DNA of 33,464 bases. Origin: Bradyrhizobium uaiense. GTDB lineage: Bacteria; Pseudomonadota; Alphaproteobacteria; Rhizobiales; Xanthobacteraceae. Made by a program: the position numbers and the translations under genes. The stretch lies in NCBI RefSeq assembly GCF_010811875.1, contig NZ_VKHP01000085.1:1-33464 (forward strand), read 5' to 3'. Shown piece by piece: positions 23,941 to 33,464 of the stretch (position 1 is its first letter; every line of letters starts with the position of its first letter). The notes under the pieces are model-generated. The model had not been told where the DNA came from. It ran no database searches and saw nothing but the letters and a program-made list of their open reading frames with translations.

Positions 23941-25809
23941 ATGACCGCCCAGCCCGCCCTCGATCGCGCATCCGATTCGCCTCGCGACGCGCGATCCGTG
24001 CTCAGTTCCGTATTCGGCCTGTCGGGCTTCCGCGGTTCGCAGGAGAAGATCATCCGCCACGTCACCGATGGCGGCAATTGCCTGGTGCTGATGCCGACCG
24101 GCGGCGGCAAGTCGCTGTGCTATCAGCTGCCGTCGCTGCTGCGCGATGGCTGCGGCATCGTGGTGTCGCCCTTGATCGCGCTGATGCGCGACCAGGTCGC
24201 GGGCCTCACCGAGGCCGGCGTCAACGCCGCGGTGCTGAATTCGACGCTGTCCTATCAGGAGGCCTCCGAGGTCGAGCGGCGGCTGCTCGCCGGTGATCTC
24301 GACCTGCTCTATGTGGCGCCCGAACGGCTGCTGACGCCACGCTGCCTCAATCTGCTCAGTCAGGCGCAGATCGCGCTGTTTGCGATCGACGAGGCGCATT
24401 GCGTCTCGCAATGGGGCCATGACTTCCGCCCGGAATATATCGGCCTGTCCGCACTCGCCGAACGCTTCCCCAAGGTGCCGCGCATCGCGCTGACCGCGAC
24501 CGCGGATGCGCTGACGCGAAAGGAGATCGCCGAGCGGCTACAGCTCGCCGACGCGCCGGAATTCGTCGCAAGCTTCGACCGGCCCAACATCCGTTACGAA
24601 ATCGTCGACAAGCAGAATGCCACCACGCAGCTGAAGAACTTCATCAGGGAGCGGCATGCCGGCGACGCCGGAGTGGTTTATTGCCTCTCGCGCGCTAAGG
24701 TCGAGGACGTCGCGGCATCGCTGAGCGAGGCCGGCATTCCGGCGCTGCCCTATCACGCCGGGCTCGATGCGGGCGTGCGCGCCCGGCATCAGGACCGCTT
24801 CCTCAACGAGGACGGCCTTGTGATCGTCGCAACGGTTGCGTTCGGCATGGGCATCGACAAGCCCGACGTGCGCTTCGTTGCGCATCTTGATCTGCCCAAG
24901 AGCATCGAGGCCTATTACCAGGAGACCGGACGCGCCGGCCGCGACGGCAAGCCGTCGGCCGCGTGGATGGCCTATGGTCTCTCCGACATCGTGCAGCAGC
25001 GCCGCATGATCGATGAATCGACCGGCTCCGACGCCTTCAAGCGCGTCTCGGTCGGCAAGCTCGACGCACTGGTCGCGCTGGCCGAGACCGTGCATTGCCG
25101 GCGGCAGCGCCTGCTCGGCTATTTCGGCGAGACCCGCAGCGATGAAAGCTGCGGCAATTGCGACAACTGCCTGACGCCGCCGCGCGTCCGCGACGGCAAG
25201 GTGCTCGCACAGAAGCTGCTGTCCTGCGTCTACCGCACCGGGCAGCGTTTCGGCGCCATGCACCTGATCGACGTACTCGTTGGGCGGCTCACCGAACGGG
25301 TCAAGCAATTCAATCACGACCAATTGTCGGTGTTCGGCATCGGCCGCGAGCTCAACGAGAAGCAATGGCGCGCCGTGCTGCGCCAGCTGGTGGCGATGGG
25401 CCATCTGCGCGCCGACAGCGACGCTTTCGGCGCACTGAAGCTGACCGACAGCGCCCGCGGCGTGCTGAAGGGCGACACCGCGGTGATGCTGCGCGAGCAG
25501 CCGGAAGGCGCGCGCAACCGTGCGATCCGCGGCAAGTCGCGCCGTGGTGACCTCGCGGCGGCGGCCGACAGCCCCGGCGGTGCCGCGAACCCCACGCTGC
25601 ATGCGGCATTGCGCGCCTGGCGTTCTGAGGTCGCGCGGCAGCGCGGCGTGCCGGCCTATGTGGTGCTGCACGATTCGACCATCGACGGCATCGCCGCGAT
25701 GCGTCCGGACACGCTGGACGAGCTGCGCAACATCGCCGGGATCGGAGACAAAAAGCTCGAGCATTACGGCGCCGAGCTGATCCGGATCGTGAAGGCGAAT
25801 GACGGCTAG
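23941..25809 (+). CDS. recQ: ATP-dependent DNA helicase RecQ
   Basis: Protein of about 622 residues, a full RecQ. Helicase domain: LSSVFGLSGFRGSQEKII at the start, Walker A PTGGGKS at 52-58, the DEAH box in AIDEAHCVSQWGHDFRPEY, and motif VI QETGRAGRDG. The zinc-binding domain has CRRQRLLGYFGE and CGNCDNC. A winged-helix region follows, and a C-terminal HRDC domain begins about TLHAALRAWRSEVARQ. It unwinds 3'-5' DNA in recombination and fork repair. ATG 23941 has AGGGA close upstream. The gene appears to stand alone. Confidence 0.97.
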   Translation: MTAQPALDRASDSPRDARSVLSSVFGLSGFRGSQEKIIRHVTDGGNCLVLMPTGGGKSLCYQLPSLLRDGCGIVVSPLIALMRDQVAGLTEAGVNAAVLNSTLSYQEASEVERRLLAGDLDLLYVAPERLLTPRCLNLLSQAQIALFAIDEAHCVSQWGHDFRPEYIGLSALAERFPKVPRIALTATADALTRKEIAERLQLADAPEFVASFDRPNIRYEIVDKQNATTQLKNFIRERHAGDAGVVYCLSRAKVEDVAASLSEAGIPALPYHAGLDAGVRARHQDRFLNEDGLVIVATVAFGMGIDKPDVRFVAHLDLPKSIEAYYQETGRAGRDGKPSAAWMAYGLSDIVQQRRMIDESTGSDAFKRVSVGKLDALVALAETVHCRRQRLLGYFGETRSDESCGNCDNCLTPPRVRDGKVLAQKLLSCVYRTGQRFGAMHLIDVLVGRLTERVKQFNHDQLSVFGIGRELNEKQWRAVLRQLVAMGHLRADSDAFGALKLTDSARGVLKGDTAVMLREQPEGARNRAIRGKSRRGDLAAAADSPGGAANPTLHAALRAWRSEVARQRGVPAYVVLHDSTIDGIAAMRPDTLDELRNIAGIGDKKLEHYGAELIRIVKANDG

Positions 25810-25857
25810 CGACGCAACGATTAGCTTGCCATCAGCTCTGCCGTGCCGCCCGCCAAC

Positions 25858-26790
25858 TCAGGCCCGATTGCCGAGGCAGCATTTCTTGTATTTCTTGCCG
25901 CTTCCGCACGGGCATGGATCATTGCGTCCGACGTGGCGCAGCGGATTCCTCACAGGCTCAGTTGGCGTCCATTCCGCATCGAAGTCTTCGTCGGCGAACT
26001 GGCCCATGGCGTCATCGTATTCAGTCCATGCCAATGCGTCGACAACATCTTCGATATAGCCGAGATGCGCCTCCTCAAAGCGGGCAATGTCCGCGGGCCT
26101 CTGTTCGGCGTCGGCGAGATCCTGCTCAAATTCGTCGTGTCGAGCCATCCATTCAGGAATCCTGCCTTCGTCGATCGCGCGGTGTACCAGCGGCGCGAGC
26201 TCGCGCAGCCCCAACATGGCGATTGCCCGCTGCCAGCCGAACCAGGCCTGGTCCTCGTTTTCGGCGAATTCTTCCTCGTAGAACGCCAGCAGCAGGCGTC
26301 GGATCCGCTCGTGCGGAATGCTCCCGTTCCACGCAAGGAACGTCGCCGCACCGAGAATCTGTTCGCGGACGAACTGGTCGACAGATCAATCCGAGATCGG
26401 GCTCAGTAAAGTCTCGACGTCGCCGTCGAACACGCCAGCAACGATGCTTGCCATGCTTTGCGTCACGACGTCGCCCAGCAGATCATCGAGCTCGGCTTCG
26501 GTGCGGCGCAGCAACCGGAGCAGGTCCCGGCAAACTTCTCTATCCCGGCCGCCGCCGAGAATATACAGGCCACGGAACAGCAGCACGACTTCGTCGTCGG
26601 AGAGCGCTTCGCCATTCGCGGCCCGAGCGACCAGGGCGCGCAGCGGGGGCACCGCCTCTTCCATCCTGAGCAGGCACATTCCGACGGCAAGAGCAGGTAG
26701 CCGCGGTTGAATGGCGATTGCATCCAGGCAATCTTCGATGGGCCCTAGATCGCCTTGCTTGAAGATGGCTTCGACTTCTTCCTTTTTCAT
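25858..26790 (-). pseudogene. DUF1186-like protein with C-terminal SEC-C motif, interrupted by one TGA
   Basis: Reading from 26790, a 134-residue frame (MKKEEVEAIFKQ...) ends at TGA 26386-26388. In the same frame translation continues without other stops to 25858 (QFVREQILGAATFLAWNG and so on). The combined 310 codons read as one DUF1186-type protein ending in a SEC-C zinc motif, GRNDPCPCGSGKKYKKCC. No good start site follows the stop; the next ATG is at 26217. The gene is therefore either a recent nonsense mutant, a sequencing error, or read through. SEC-C motifs bind zinc and occur in SecA and in many proteins of unknown role. It is convergent with recQ. Confidence 0.8.
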
Positions 26791-26993
26791 GGAACCTGGC
26801 CCTTGCTTGGATATGGGAGCTTACACTCGTGCTGCTGTACTGGACCACCTCTCTATTGGCCGCGGCATGGGAGCCATACCGGACGCGGCAACGCATGTGC
26901 TTGCGGGCCGCGCCACCCTCGCCCTAATCTTTCAGTCGCAGCGTCCAACGAGGCGCGGCCAAGACACAACTAAGATAAGGGATGAGACCGGCC

Positions 26994-28742
<1,749 letters not shown>

Positions 28743-28824
28743 TCGCCCGCGGTATCCCCGCCGGGATCGCGCGTGATAGTGTGGCGCCGGACCGCGTTTC
28801 GCATCGTGGGCCGCACGGGGGATA

Positions 28825-29766
28825 ATGGCCGACACGGCGTTGCAGGGATTGATCGAGCGGATCGGCGCTGACCATGTCGTGCGCCGGCTTGGGATCGAGG
28901 CTGCGCATGAGAAGCAAGTGTTCGGCCAGGGCACCTTGCTGTTCAATGTCGAGAACTGGAAGCTGGCGCCGCGGATCGTCACCACCGCGCTGAAGGTGAC
29001 CGGCCTCTACGGCCGCGCACGGCGCAACGCCGACCGGGTCGAGGTGCGGCGAAATCTGGTGACGTCGACGCGGCTGCCGCCGGCATTCGATGGCTTCACC
29101 ATCCTTCAGCTCAGCGATCTCCACGCCGACATCAGCCAGGGCGCGATGCGGCATCTGGCCGACATCGTGCGCTACATCGCCTGCGACATCTGCGTCCTGA
29201 CCGGCGACTATCGGGGCAAGACGTTTGGCTCGTTCGAGACCAGCCTCGCGCTGATGAGGGATCTGTGCGCGCGGATCAAGCTGCCGCTCTACGGCATCCT
29301 CGGCAATCACGACAGCATCCGCATGACGCCGGCGCTGGAGGCGATGGGCGTCAGGATGCTGTTCAACGAGCAGGAGCCGATCACGCGCGATGGCGCGACG
29401 ATCCATCTCGCCGGCATCGACGACGCGCATTTCTACCGCACCGACGACATTGCAAGGGCAGCAGTGGCGATCCCGCGCGATGCGTTCTCGATCCTGCTGG
29501 CGCACACGCCGGAATCCTATCGCGCGGCGGCCGCGGCCGGCTTCGACCTGATGCTGAGCGGCCATACCCATGGCGGCCAGCTCTGCCTGCCCGGCGGCAT
29601 CGCGATCAAGCTGGAGGCGCGGCTGCCGCGGCGGATGGGCAAGGGCGCCTGGCGGTTCGGGGAACTCGCCGGCTACACATCCACGGGCGCCGGCACCAGC
29701 CTTGCGCCGGTGCGGCTGAATTGCCCGGCCGAGATCACGGTGCACACCCTGCGGCGGTTGCGCTAG
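28825..29766 (+). CDS. Metallophosphoesterase
   Basis: Calcineurin-like phosphoesterase of about 313 residues. The metal ligands are visible in order: QLSDLHAD, LTGDYRG, GILGNHDS, LLAHTPESY and LSGHTHGGQLCLPGG. The order and the last motif resemble the YaeI/YkuE type, which acts on phosphodiesters, in some cases lipid-linked. The N-terminal 85 residues before the first motif form no recognised domain. GGGGG lies 4 bases before the ATG. It follows the monooxygenase gene by 82 bases in the same direction and may share its transcript. Confidence 0.9.
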   Translation: MADTALQGLIERIGADHVVRRLGIEAAHEKQVFGQGTLLFNVENWKLAPRIVTTALKVTGLYGRARRNADRVEVRRNLVTSTRLPPAFDGFTILQLSDLHADISQGAMRHLADIVRYIACDICVLTGDYRGKTFGSFETSLALMRDLCARIKLPLYGILGNHDSIRMTPALEAMGVRMLFNEQEPITRDGATIHLAGIDDAHFYRTDDIARAAVAIPRDAFSILLAHTPESYRAAAAAGFDLMLSGHTHGGQLCLPGGIAIKLEARLPRRMGKGAWRFGELAGYTSTGAGTSLAPVRLNCPAEITVHTLRRLR

Positions 29767-29864
29767 CTGGTAAGCTGCCGCCCGACGAGCTGCCGGCCAG
29801 GCGCGCATTGCCAAAATATCGAAAACAACCCCATGCAAAGTAGCCGGCGGCTGCCCGGGAGGTA

Positions 29865-31130
29865 TCAATTTGCCGGCTTCTTCGCGCCCGCGCTTTGCTC
29901 GTTGACCTTGCAAACGATCAGGAGCGTGTAGCCGCGCGCGTCCTTTGCGATCTCGGACGTCTCCCGCTTTGATGCATCATGCCACTCGGCCGTCTGGTAC
30001 TGCACCGCGCTGTTGTCGAGGAAATCGCGCAACGCCCCGGTCTTGATCGCGAAATTGATGTTCTCCGGGATGCTTCCCGTCGCCCGCGCAACCGTGACCG
30101 CATCGAGCTTGGCGGCGACGACGCCGACCACACCACCGCCGAGATCGAACAGCGGCCCGCCGCTGTTGCCCGGCTGCACCGCGGCGCTGATTTGCAGGAA
30201 GCGGGTGTCGTTGAGAATGCCGCTCAGCGACGAGACGATGCCGGTGGTCACGGTGAAATCGGACGTCAGCAGTCCGTGGTAGGGATAGCCGATCGCCACC
30301 ACGCCATTGCCGACCGGAATGGGATTTTGCCTGATCTTGGCGACATCCTTGAACGGCGACGGCGCCTGCAGCAGCGCGAGATCGTTGGTCTCATCGCCGG
30401 ACACCAGCCGCAATTTGACCGGCGCCTCGCCGCTCAAATTGCCGGTGATCTCGCTGCAACCATTGATGACATGATGGTTGGTGACGACGTGACCGCTGCT
30501 GCTGACCACGAAGCCGGTCCCGGTCCCGGACCTTGCCTGCTTCTGCGCCGGGTTCGGTGCAGCCTGCGGCGGCGCCGGCGCAGCCGCAGGCTTCGCTGCG
30601 ACCGCAAACTCGCCGGCATTGGCAACGCCGTTCTTCTTCACCGCGACGACGCAGTTGAGCAGCGCCGGCAGCAATTGTCCGGTTTGATTCAGGTTGAACT
30701 GAAACAACTGTCCCTGCGCGAACGCTGTCATCTGGTGCGCCTTGCGGAATTGATTGATCAGGTTGGAGGTCACCGGCATCTCGACGTTGACGAGCTGGGT
30801 GCCGAGCGGCATGCCGTAGACATTGAACGCCGGCTGGCCGTCGAAGGTCAGCGCGAGTGGAAAGGCCTCACCCGGCGTCAGACGCCAGCTCTCATGGGCA
30901 AAGCCCAGCCGCCAGCTACCATTCGCGGTAATCGCGACCACGAAGTAGATTCCGCTTTGGTAGACCGTCCCCGCCGAGCAATGCGTGAATGCACCGCTCT
31001 TGTCGTCGGTGAAGGCGCCGCCCTTCCAGTTGCCGACCGTAATCGAGCCGTAGGGACCGCGGGCGTCCAACGGACTTGCAGACGCAAACAGCCATGCGGC
31101 CGCAATGGCCGCCCGGATCGCAACTCTCAT
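29865..31130 (-). CDS. Secreted HtrA-like trypsin-type serine protease with novel N-terminal domain
   Basis: Protein of about 421 residues. The signal peptide is MRVAIRAAIAAAWLFASASP. A domain of about 165 residues that I do not recognise follows (SITVGNWKGGAFTDD, then WRLGFAHESWRL), then a Pro/Ala/Gln-rich linker, then an S1C protease domain: His in VVTNHHVI, Asp in ETNDLALLQ and Ser in QPGNSGGPLFD. There is no PDZ domain after it. The start at 31130 gives a clean signal peptide; an ATG 9 codons earlier is possible. It probably acts in the periplasm or outside. The N-terminal domain may bind the substrate. Confidence 0.88.
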   Translation of the reverse strand: MRVAIRAAIAAAWLFASASPLDARGPYGSITVGNWKGGAFTDDKSGAFTHCSAGTVYQSGIYFVVAITANGSWRLGFAHESWRLTPGEAFPLALTFDGQPAFNVYGMPLGTQLVNVEMPVTSNLINQFRKAHQMTAFAQGQLFQFNLNQTGQLLPALLNCVVAVKKNGVANAGEFAVAAKPAAAPAPPQAAPNPAQKQARSGTGTGFVVSSSGHVVTNHHVINGCSEITGNLSGEAPVKLRLVSGDETNDLALLQAPSPFKDVAKIRQNPIPVGNGVVAIGYPYHGLLTSDFTVTTGIVSSLSGILNDTRFLQISAAVQPGNSGGPLFDLGGGVVGVVAAKLDAVTVARATGSIPENINFAIKTGALRDFLDNSAVQYQTAEWHDASKRETSEIAKDARGYTLLIVCKVNEQSAGAKKPAN

Positions 31131-31333
31131 GAGGCTCACTCTCCAGCCACAACCCATCGCAGGAGGCGGAGAAATTCATCCGCAAGTGGTGCGCGGCCTG
31201 GCCTTCGTCCTGCCGCCGCGCAATACCGCCGCGGATGAGGCAATCGCCACACCCTCAGGTTACAGGCGTCATGTTCTTATTTTGTTCTTAAGGTGTCAAC
31301 CCAGACATATTCCATCGGCCGCGTAAACGGCTG

Positions 31334-31576
31334 CTACTGCGGCTCTCGAACCGAAGACTGCGCCGGCGGATTCGGATCACTGAACCAGTACCAGGACGCG
31401 AGGGCATGGACGCCGACGCCGATCAGGAAGATGCCGGCATACAGCTCGACCGCGTGATTCATCCCCAGCAGGCGGGCGCGCAGGACAGAGCCGTGGCCCG
31501 GGTAGGTCCAGAACCAATGCCCCACGGCGACGATGCCAAGGCCAAGCGCGGCGACAGCCCGGCCCGCCGCATTCAT
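31334..31576 (-). CDS. Small membrane protein with two transmembrane segments
   Basis: About 80 residues: AAGRAVAALGLGIVAVGHWF and ELYAGIFLIGVGVHALASWY are the two hydrophobic segments, and the tail is Pro-rich. No family is recognised. The frame stays open far upstream, but that part runs through the family C repeat, so the start is placed at ATG 31576 (or 31579), which a GTGAGG precedes closely. It lies upstream of the HtrA-like gene in the same direction. Confidence 0.6.
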   Translation of the reverse strand: MNAAGRAVAALGLGIVAVGHWFWTYPGHGSVLRARLLGMNHAVELYAGIFLIGVGVHALASWYWFSDPNPPAQSSVREPQ

Positions 31577-31722
31577 CATCCTCACGCGAAGGTCTCCCGA
31601 CTCTCCCGGCCGGGACAGGATATCGGGAGAAGCTGACGCCGACCTTACTCGTGCGAATGGAACGCAGCCCGGATAGAGCGGGAGCGAAATCCGGGACGGT
31701 CTTTCCGCGGAGGGGTGCTGTC

Positions 31723-31853
31723 TTCTCCTTCCCCCTGAAAGGGGGAAGGTCGGGATGGGGGTCAGCCGCAGGCGATGCTGCAAGCGGAGAAAGCAGATCC
31801 CCACCCGCTTTGCTCTAGCGAGCAAAGCGACCTCCCCTTTTCAAGGGGAGGTT
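31723..31853. repeat. Dispersed palindromic element, family C, copy 2
   Basis: Near-identical to 19051-19183 and in the same orientation: TTCTCCTTCCCCC start, AAAGGGGGAAGG arm, GATCCCCACCCGCTTTGCTC middle and CTCCCCTTTTCAAGGGGAGG end. It fills much of the 371-base gap 31577-31947. I see no gene in the remainder of that gap. Confidence 0.85.
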
Positions 31854-31947
31854 TGGAGCAGTGTGGACCGGATTTCGCGGAACCTGTCACCGGACGCGCA
31901 TTCGCGCGACCCGCTGACTCCATCCGCGCTACAAGACGTGCGATGCC

Positions 31948-32961
31948 TCAGCCGTTGCGGAACGCGTAGGCGTAGCCGTTGAGCGCCGGCGCACCGCCGA
32001 GATGGGCGTAGAGCACCTTCGATCCGGCCGGGAAGAAGCCCTTCTGCACGAGATCGATCATGCCCTGCATCGATTTCCCTTCGTAGACGGGGTCGGTGAT
32101 CATGCCTTCGAGCCGCGCGCTGAGGCGGATCGCCTCCTTGGTCTCTTCCGACGGCACACCGTAGGCGGGATAGGCATAATCCTCGATCAGCACGACATCA
32201 TCCTCGACGATGTCGCGGCCGAGCTCGACGAGCCTGGCGGTGTTCTGCGCGATCGACAGCACCTGCGCCTTGGTCTGTGCGGGCGTGAACGAACCGTCGA
32301 TGCCGATCACGTTGCGCGCGCGCCCATCGGCTGCGAAGCCGACCAGCATGCCGGCATGGGTCGAGCCGGTCACCGTGCAGACGACGATGTAGTCGAACTT
32401 GACGCCGAGCTGGCGCTCCTGCGCGCGCACCTCTTCGGCGAAGCCGACATAGCCGAGCCCGCCATATTTATGCACGGAAGCGCCGGCCGGGATCGCATAG
32501 GGCTTGCCGCCCGCCGCCTTCACTTCCTCGATCGCCTGCTCCCAGCTCTTGCGGATACCGATGTCGAAGCCATCGTCGACCAGGCGCACATCGGCACCCA
32601 TCACGCGCGAGAGCAGGATGTTGCCGACACGGTCATAGACGGCGTCCTCATGCGGCACCCAGCTCTCCTGCACCAGCCGGCACTTCATGCCGATCTTGGC
32701 CGCAACCGCCGCAACCATGCGCGTATGGTTCGACTGCACGCCGCCGATCGAGACCAGCGTATCGGCGTTGGAAGCGATCGCGTCGGGGATGATGTATTCG
32801 AGCTTGCGCAGCTTGTTGCCGCCGAAGGCGAGCCCGGAATTGCAATCCTCGCGCTTGGCATAGAGCTCGACCTTGCCGCCGAGATGCTTTGACAGCCGAT
32901 CGAGCTTCTCGATGGCGGTCGGCCCGAATGTGAGCGGATAGCGCGCGAACTTCTCCAGCAT
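31948..32961 (-). CDS. acdS: 1-Aminocyclopropane-1-carboxylate deaminase
   Basis: PLP enzyme of 337 residues, the normal length. It converts ACC, the plant ethylene precursor, to 2-oxobutanoate and ammonia and so lowers ethylene in plant hosts. The PLP lysine is Lys50 in FGGNKLRKLEY. The serine region is GGVQSNHTR. The residues that separate true ACC deaminase from D-cysteine desulfhydrase are in place: Glu in DPVYEGKSM and Leu in YAHLGGAPALNGY. It is divergent from the Lrp-type gene at 33123, the usual acdS-acdR layout, so it is probably activated by that regulator. Confidence 0.97.
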   Translation of the reverse strand: MLEKFARYPLTFGPTAIEKLDRLSKHLGGKVELYAKREDCNSGLAFGGNKLRKLEYIIPDAIASNADTLVSIGGVQSNHTRMVAAVAAKIGMKCRLVQESWVPHEDAVYDRVGNILLSRVMGADVRLVDDGFDIGIRKSWEQAIEEVKAAGGKPYAIPAGASVHKYGGLGYVGFAEEVRAQERQLGVKFDYIVVCTVTGSTHAGMLVGFAADGRARNVIGIDGSFTPAQTKAQVLSIAQNTARLVELGRDIVEDDVVLIEDYAYPAYGVPSEETKEAIRLSARLEGMITDPVYEGKSMQGMIDLVQKGFFPAGSKVLYAHLGGAPALNGYAYAFRNG

Positions 32962-33076
32962 GCTGGCATCCTCTTTGGTGGTCTGGAATGGCGGCCACTC
33001 CTATCACCACCGGCGCGAAAGGTGCTCTCTAACTCGACCCGATTTATCGCCGAAGATTGCCAGATTTGGCAGCAGT

Positions 33077-33099
33077 GATATGGTTTCTTTCACGATATC
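33077..33099. promoter_or_regulatory. Candidate operator between acdS and acdR
   Basis: GATAT (33077-33081) and ATATC (33095-33099) form a 5-bp dyad with a 13-base spacer in the A+T-rich 161-base divergent gap. Lrp-type regulators bind such spaced, A+T-rich dyads. The site is short and the call is tentative. Confidence 0.35.
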
Positions 33100-33122
33100 G
33101 ACAAATAGTGAGAGATTCTTCC

Positions 33123-33342
33123 ATGTCCGCCCGGCTCGACCGCATCGACCTCAAGATGTTGAGATTGCTGCAGAAGAACGGCCGGCTCAGCAACGCCGAG
33201 CTGGCCGACCAGGTCGGCGTCAGCCCCGCCACCTGCCATCGCCGGACCCAGGCGCTGTTCGACGAGGGATATGTCAGCAGCGTCCGTGCCATGGTGGCGC
33301 CGCGCAGGCTCGGCAAGGGCACGCTGGTCATGGTCGGCATGG
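33123..33342 (+). CDS. acdR: Lrp/AsnC-type regulator, N-terminal part (acdR), disrupted
   Basis: The first about 73 residues of an Lrp-type regulator: the helix-turn-helix LDRIDLKMLRLLQKNGRLSN and VSPATCHRRTQALFDEGYV, then the first beta strand of the effector domain (KGTLVMVGM). After 33342 the plus-strand frame stays open but no longer resembles the family. The expected continuation is found on the opposite strand (33331-33464). The regulator would control acdS, divergent from it. A weak GAGAG lies 8 bases before ATG 33123. Confidence 0.85.
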
Positions 33343-33464
33343 ATGCGATTGAAATCCTCCATGTCGCCGGCGCGGATCTTGAGGAAGTAGTCGAAGTCGC
33401 CGGCGACGAGGTGGCAGTCGAGCACGCATTTGAGTTTCGCCACGGCCTGCTCGAAGCTCGCGAA
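33331..33464 (-). pseudogene. acdR: Lrp/AsnC-type regulator, effector-domain part, inverted (acdR fragment)
   Basis: Read on the minus strand from the window end, the bases encode FEQAVAKLKCVLDCHLVAG and then DFDYFLKIRAGDMEDFNRI. This is the effector domain expected to follow the helix-turn-helix part on the plus strand. Only about 10 residues between the two parts are missing. The join lies within TGGTCGGCATGG (33331-33342), a 12-mer that fits both the sense sequence (VMVGM) and the reverse complement of the IHADQ codons. The gene is thus folded back on itself. Confidence 0.85.

Noticed and set aside
26153..26389. Frameshift explanation for the broken DUF1186/SEC-C gene
   Set aside because: The other frames through this stretch give no family-like sequence. 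The two halves are in the same frame with a single TGA between them.
31250..31300. TTGACA on the minus strand upstream of the HtrA-like gene as a sigma-70 promoter
   Set aside because: The -35 hexamer is exact, but no acceptable -10 box lies at 16-18 bases. The distance to the start codon is also long.
31577..31825. Upstream extension of the small membrane protein to 163 residues
   Set aside because: The extra residues are translated from the family C repeat and low-complexity sequence. The later ATG gives a coherent two-segment membrane protein.
33123..33464. Continuous plus-strand reading of acdR to the window end
   Set aside because: The frame is open, but after about residue 73 it is only the antisense of the real effector domain, which reads convincingly on the minus strand.

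Overview
The window is high-GC DNA with alphaproteobacterial gene style. It most likely comes from Bradyrhizobium or a close relative (Nitrobacteraceae). The reasons are an ACC deaminase of the rhizobial type, acyl-CoA and branched-chain ABC transport genes, and three families of short palindromic dispersed repeats of the kind common in that group. No rRNA, tRNA, transposase or CRISPR array was seen. The window is probably a contig, because its right end carries an abnormal join.

Layout. 165-4406: acyl-CoA dehydrogenase divergent from an acyl-CoA synthetase and a LivJ/K-type binding protein (acyl or aromatic acid catabolism). 4644-8727: a Cro/C1-type regulator divergent from a Gram-negative sortase system, namely one VIT/vWA substrate protein with an LPKTA sorting signal and its sortase, separated by a palindromic element. 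8895-11117: ADP-forming acyl-CoA synthetase. 11303-12064: secreted S1 protease. 12505-17748: the most interesting block. It holds a LuxR-type regulator, a large subtilase of the PatA/PatG (cyanobactin maturation) family with its C-terminal domain, a 63-residue candidate precursor peptide between two RNA hairpins, two further small proteins, and an isoprenylcysteine-methyltransferase-like membrane enzyme. No YcaO cyclodehydratase, oxidase or prenyltransferase is present, so this looks like a reduced, possibly undescribed RiPP-like or peptide-processing system.

17903-23768: HAD hydrolase, small PsiF-like periplasmic protein, MoxR ATPase plus VWA protein pair, a membrane protein, and a DUF2235 (Tle1-like) alpha/beta hydrolase. 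23941-29766: RecQ helicase, a DUF1186/SEC-C gene broken by one in-frame TGA, a type I Baeyer-Villiger monooxygenase and a metallophosphoesterase. 29865-33464: secreted HtrA-like protease, small membrane protein, ACC deaminase acdS, and a divergent Lrp-type regulator (acdR). The second half of acdR lies inverted against its first half at the end of the window. This is either a fold-back assembly artefact or a real inversion at a 12-bp inverted repeat.

All family assignments come from reading motifs by eye. No database search was possible.
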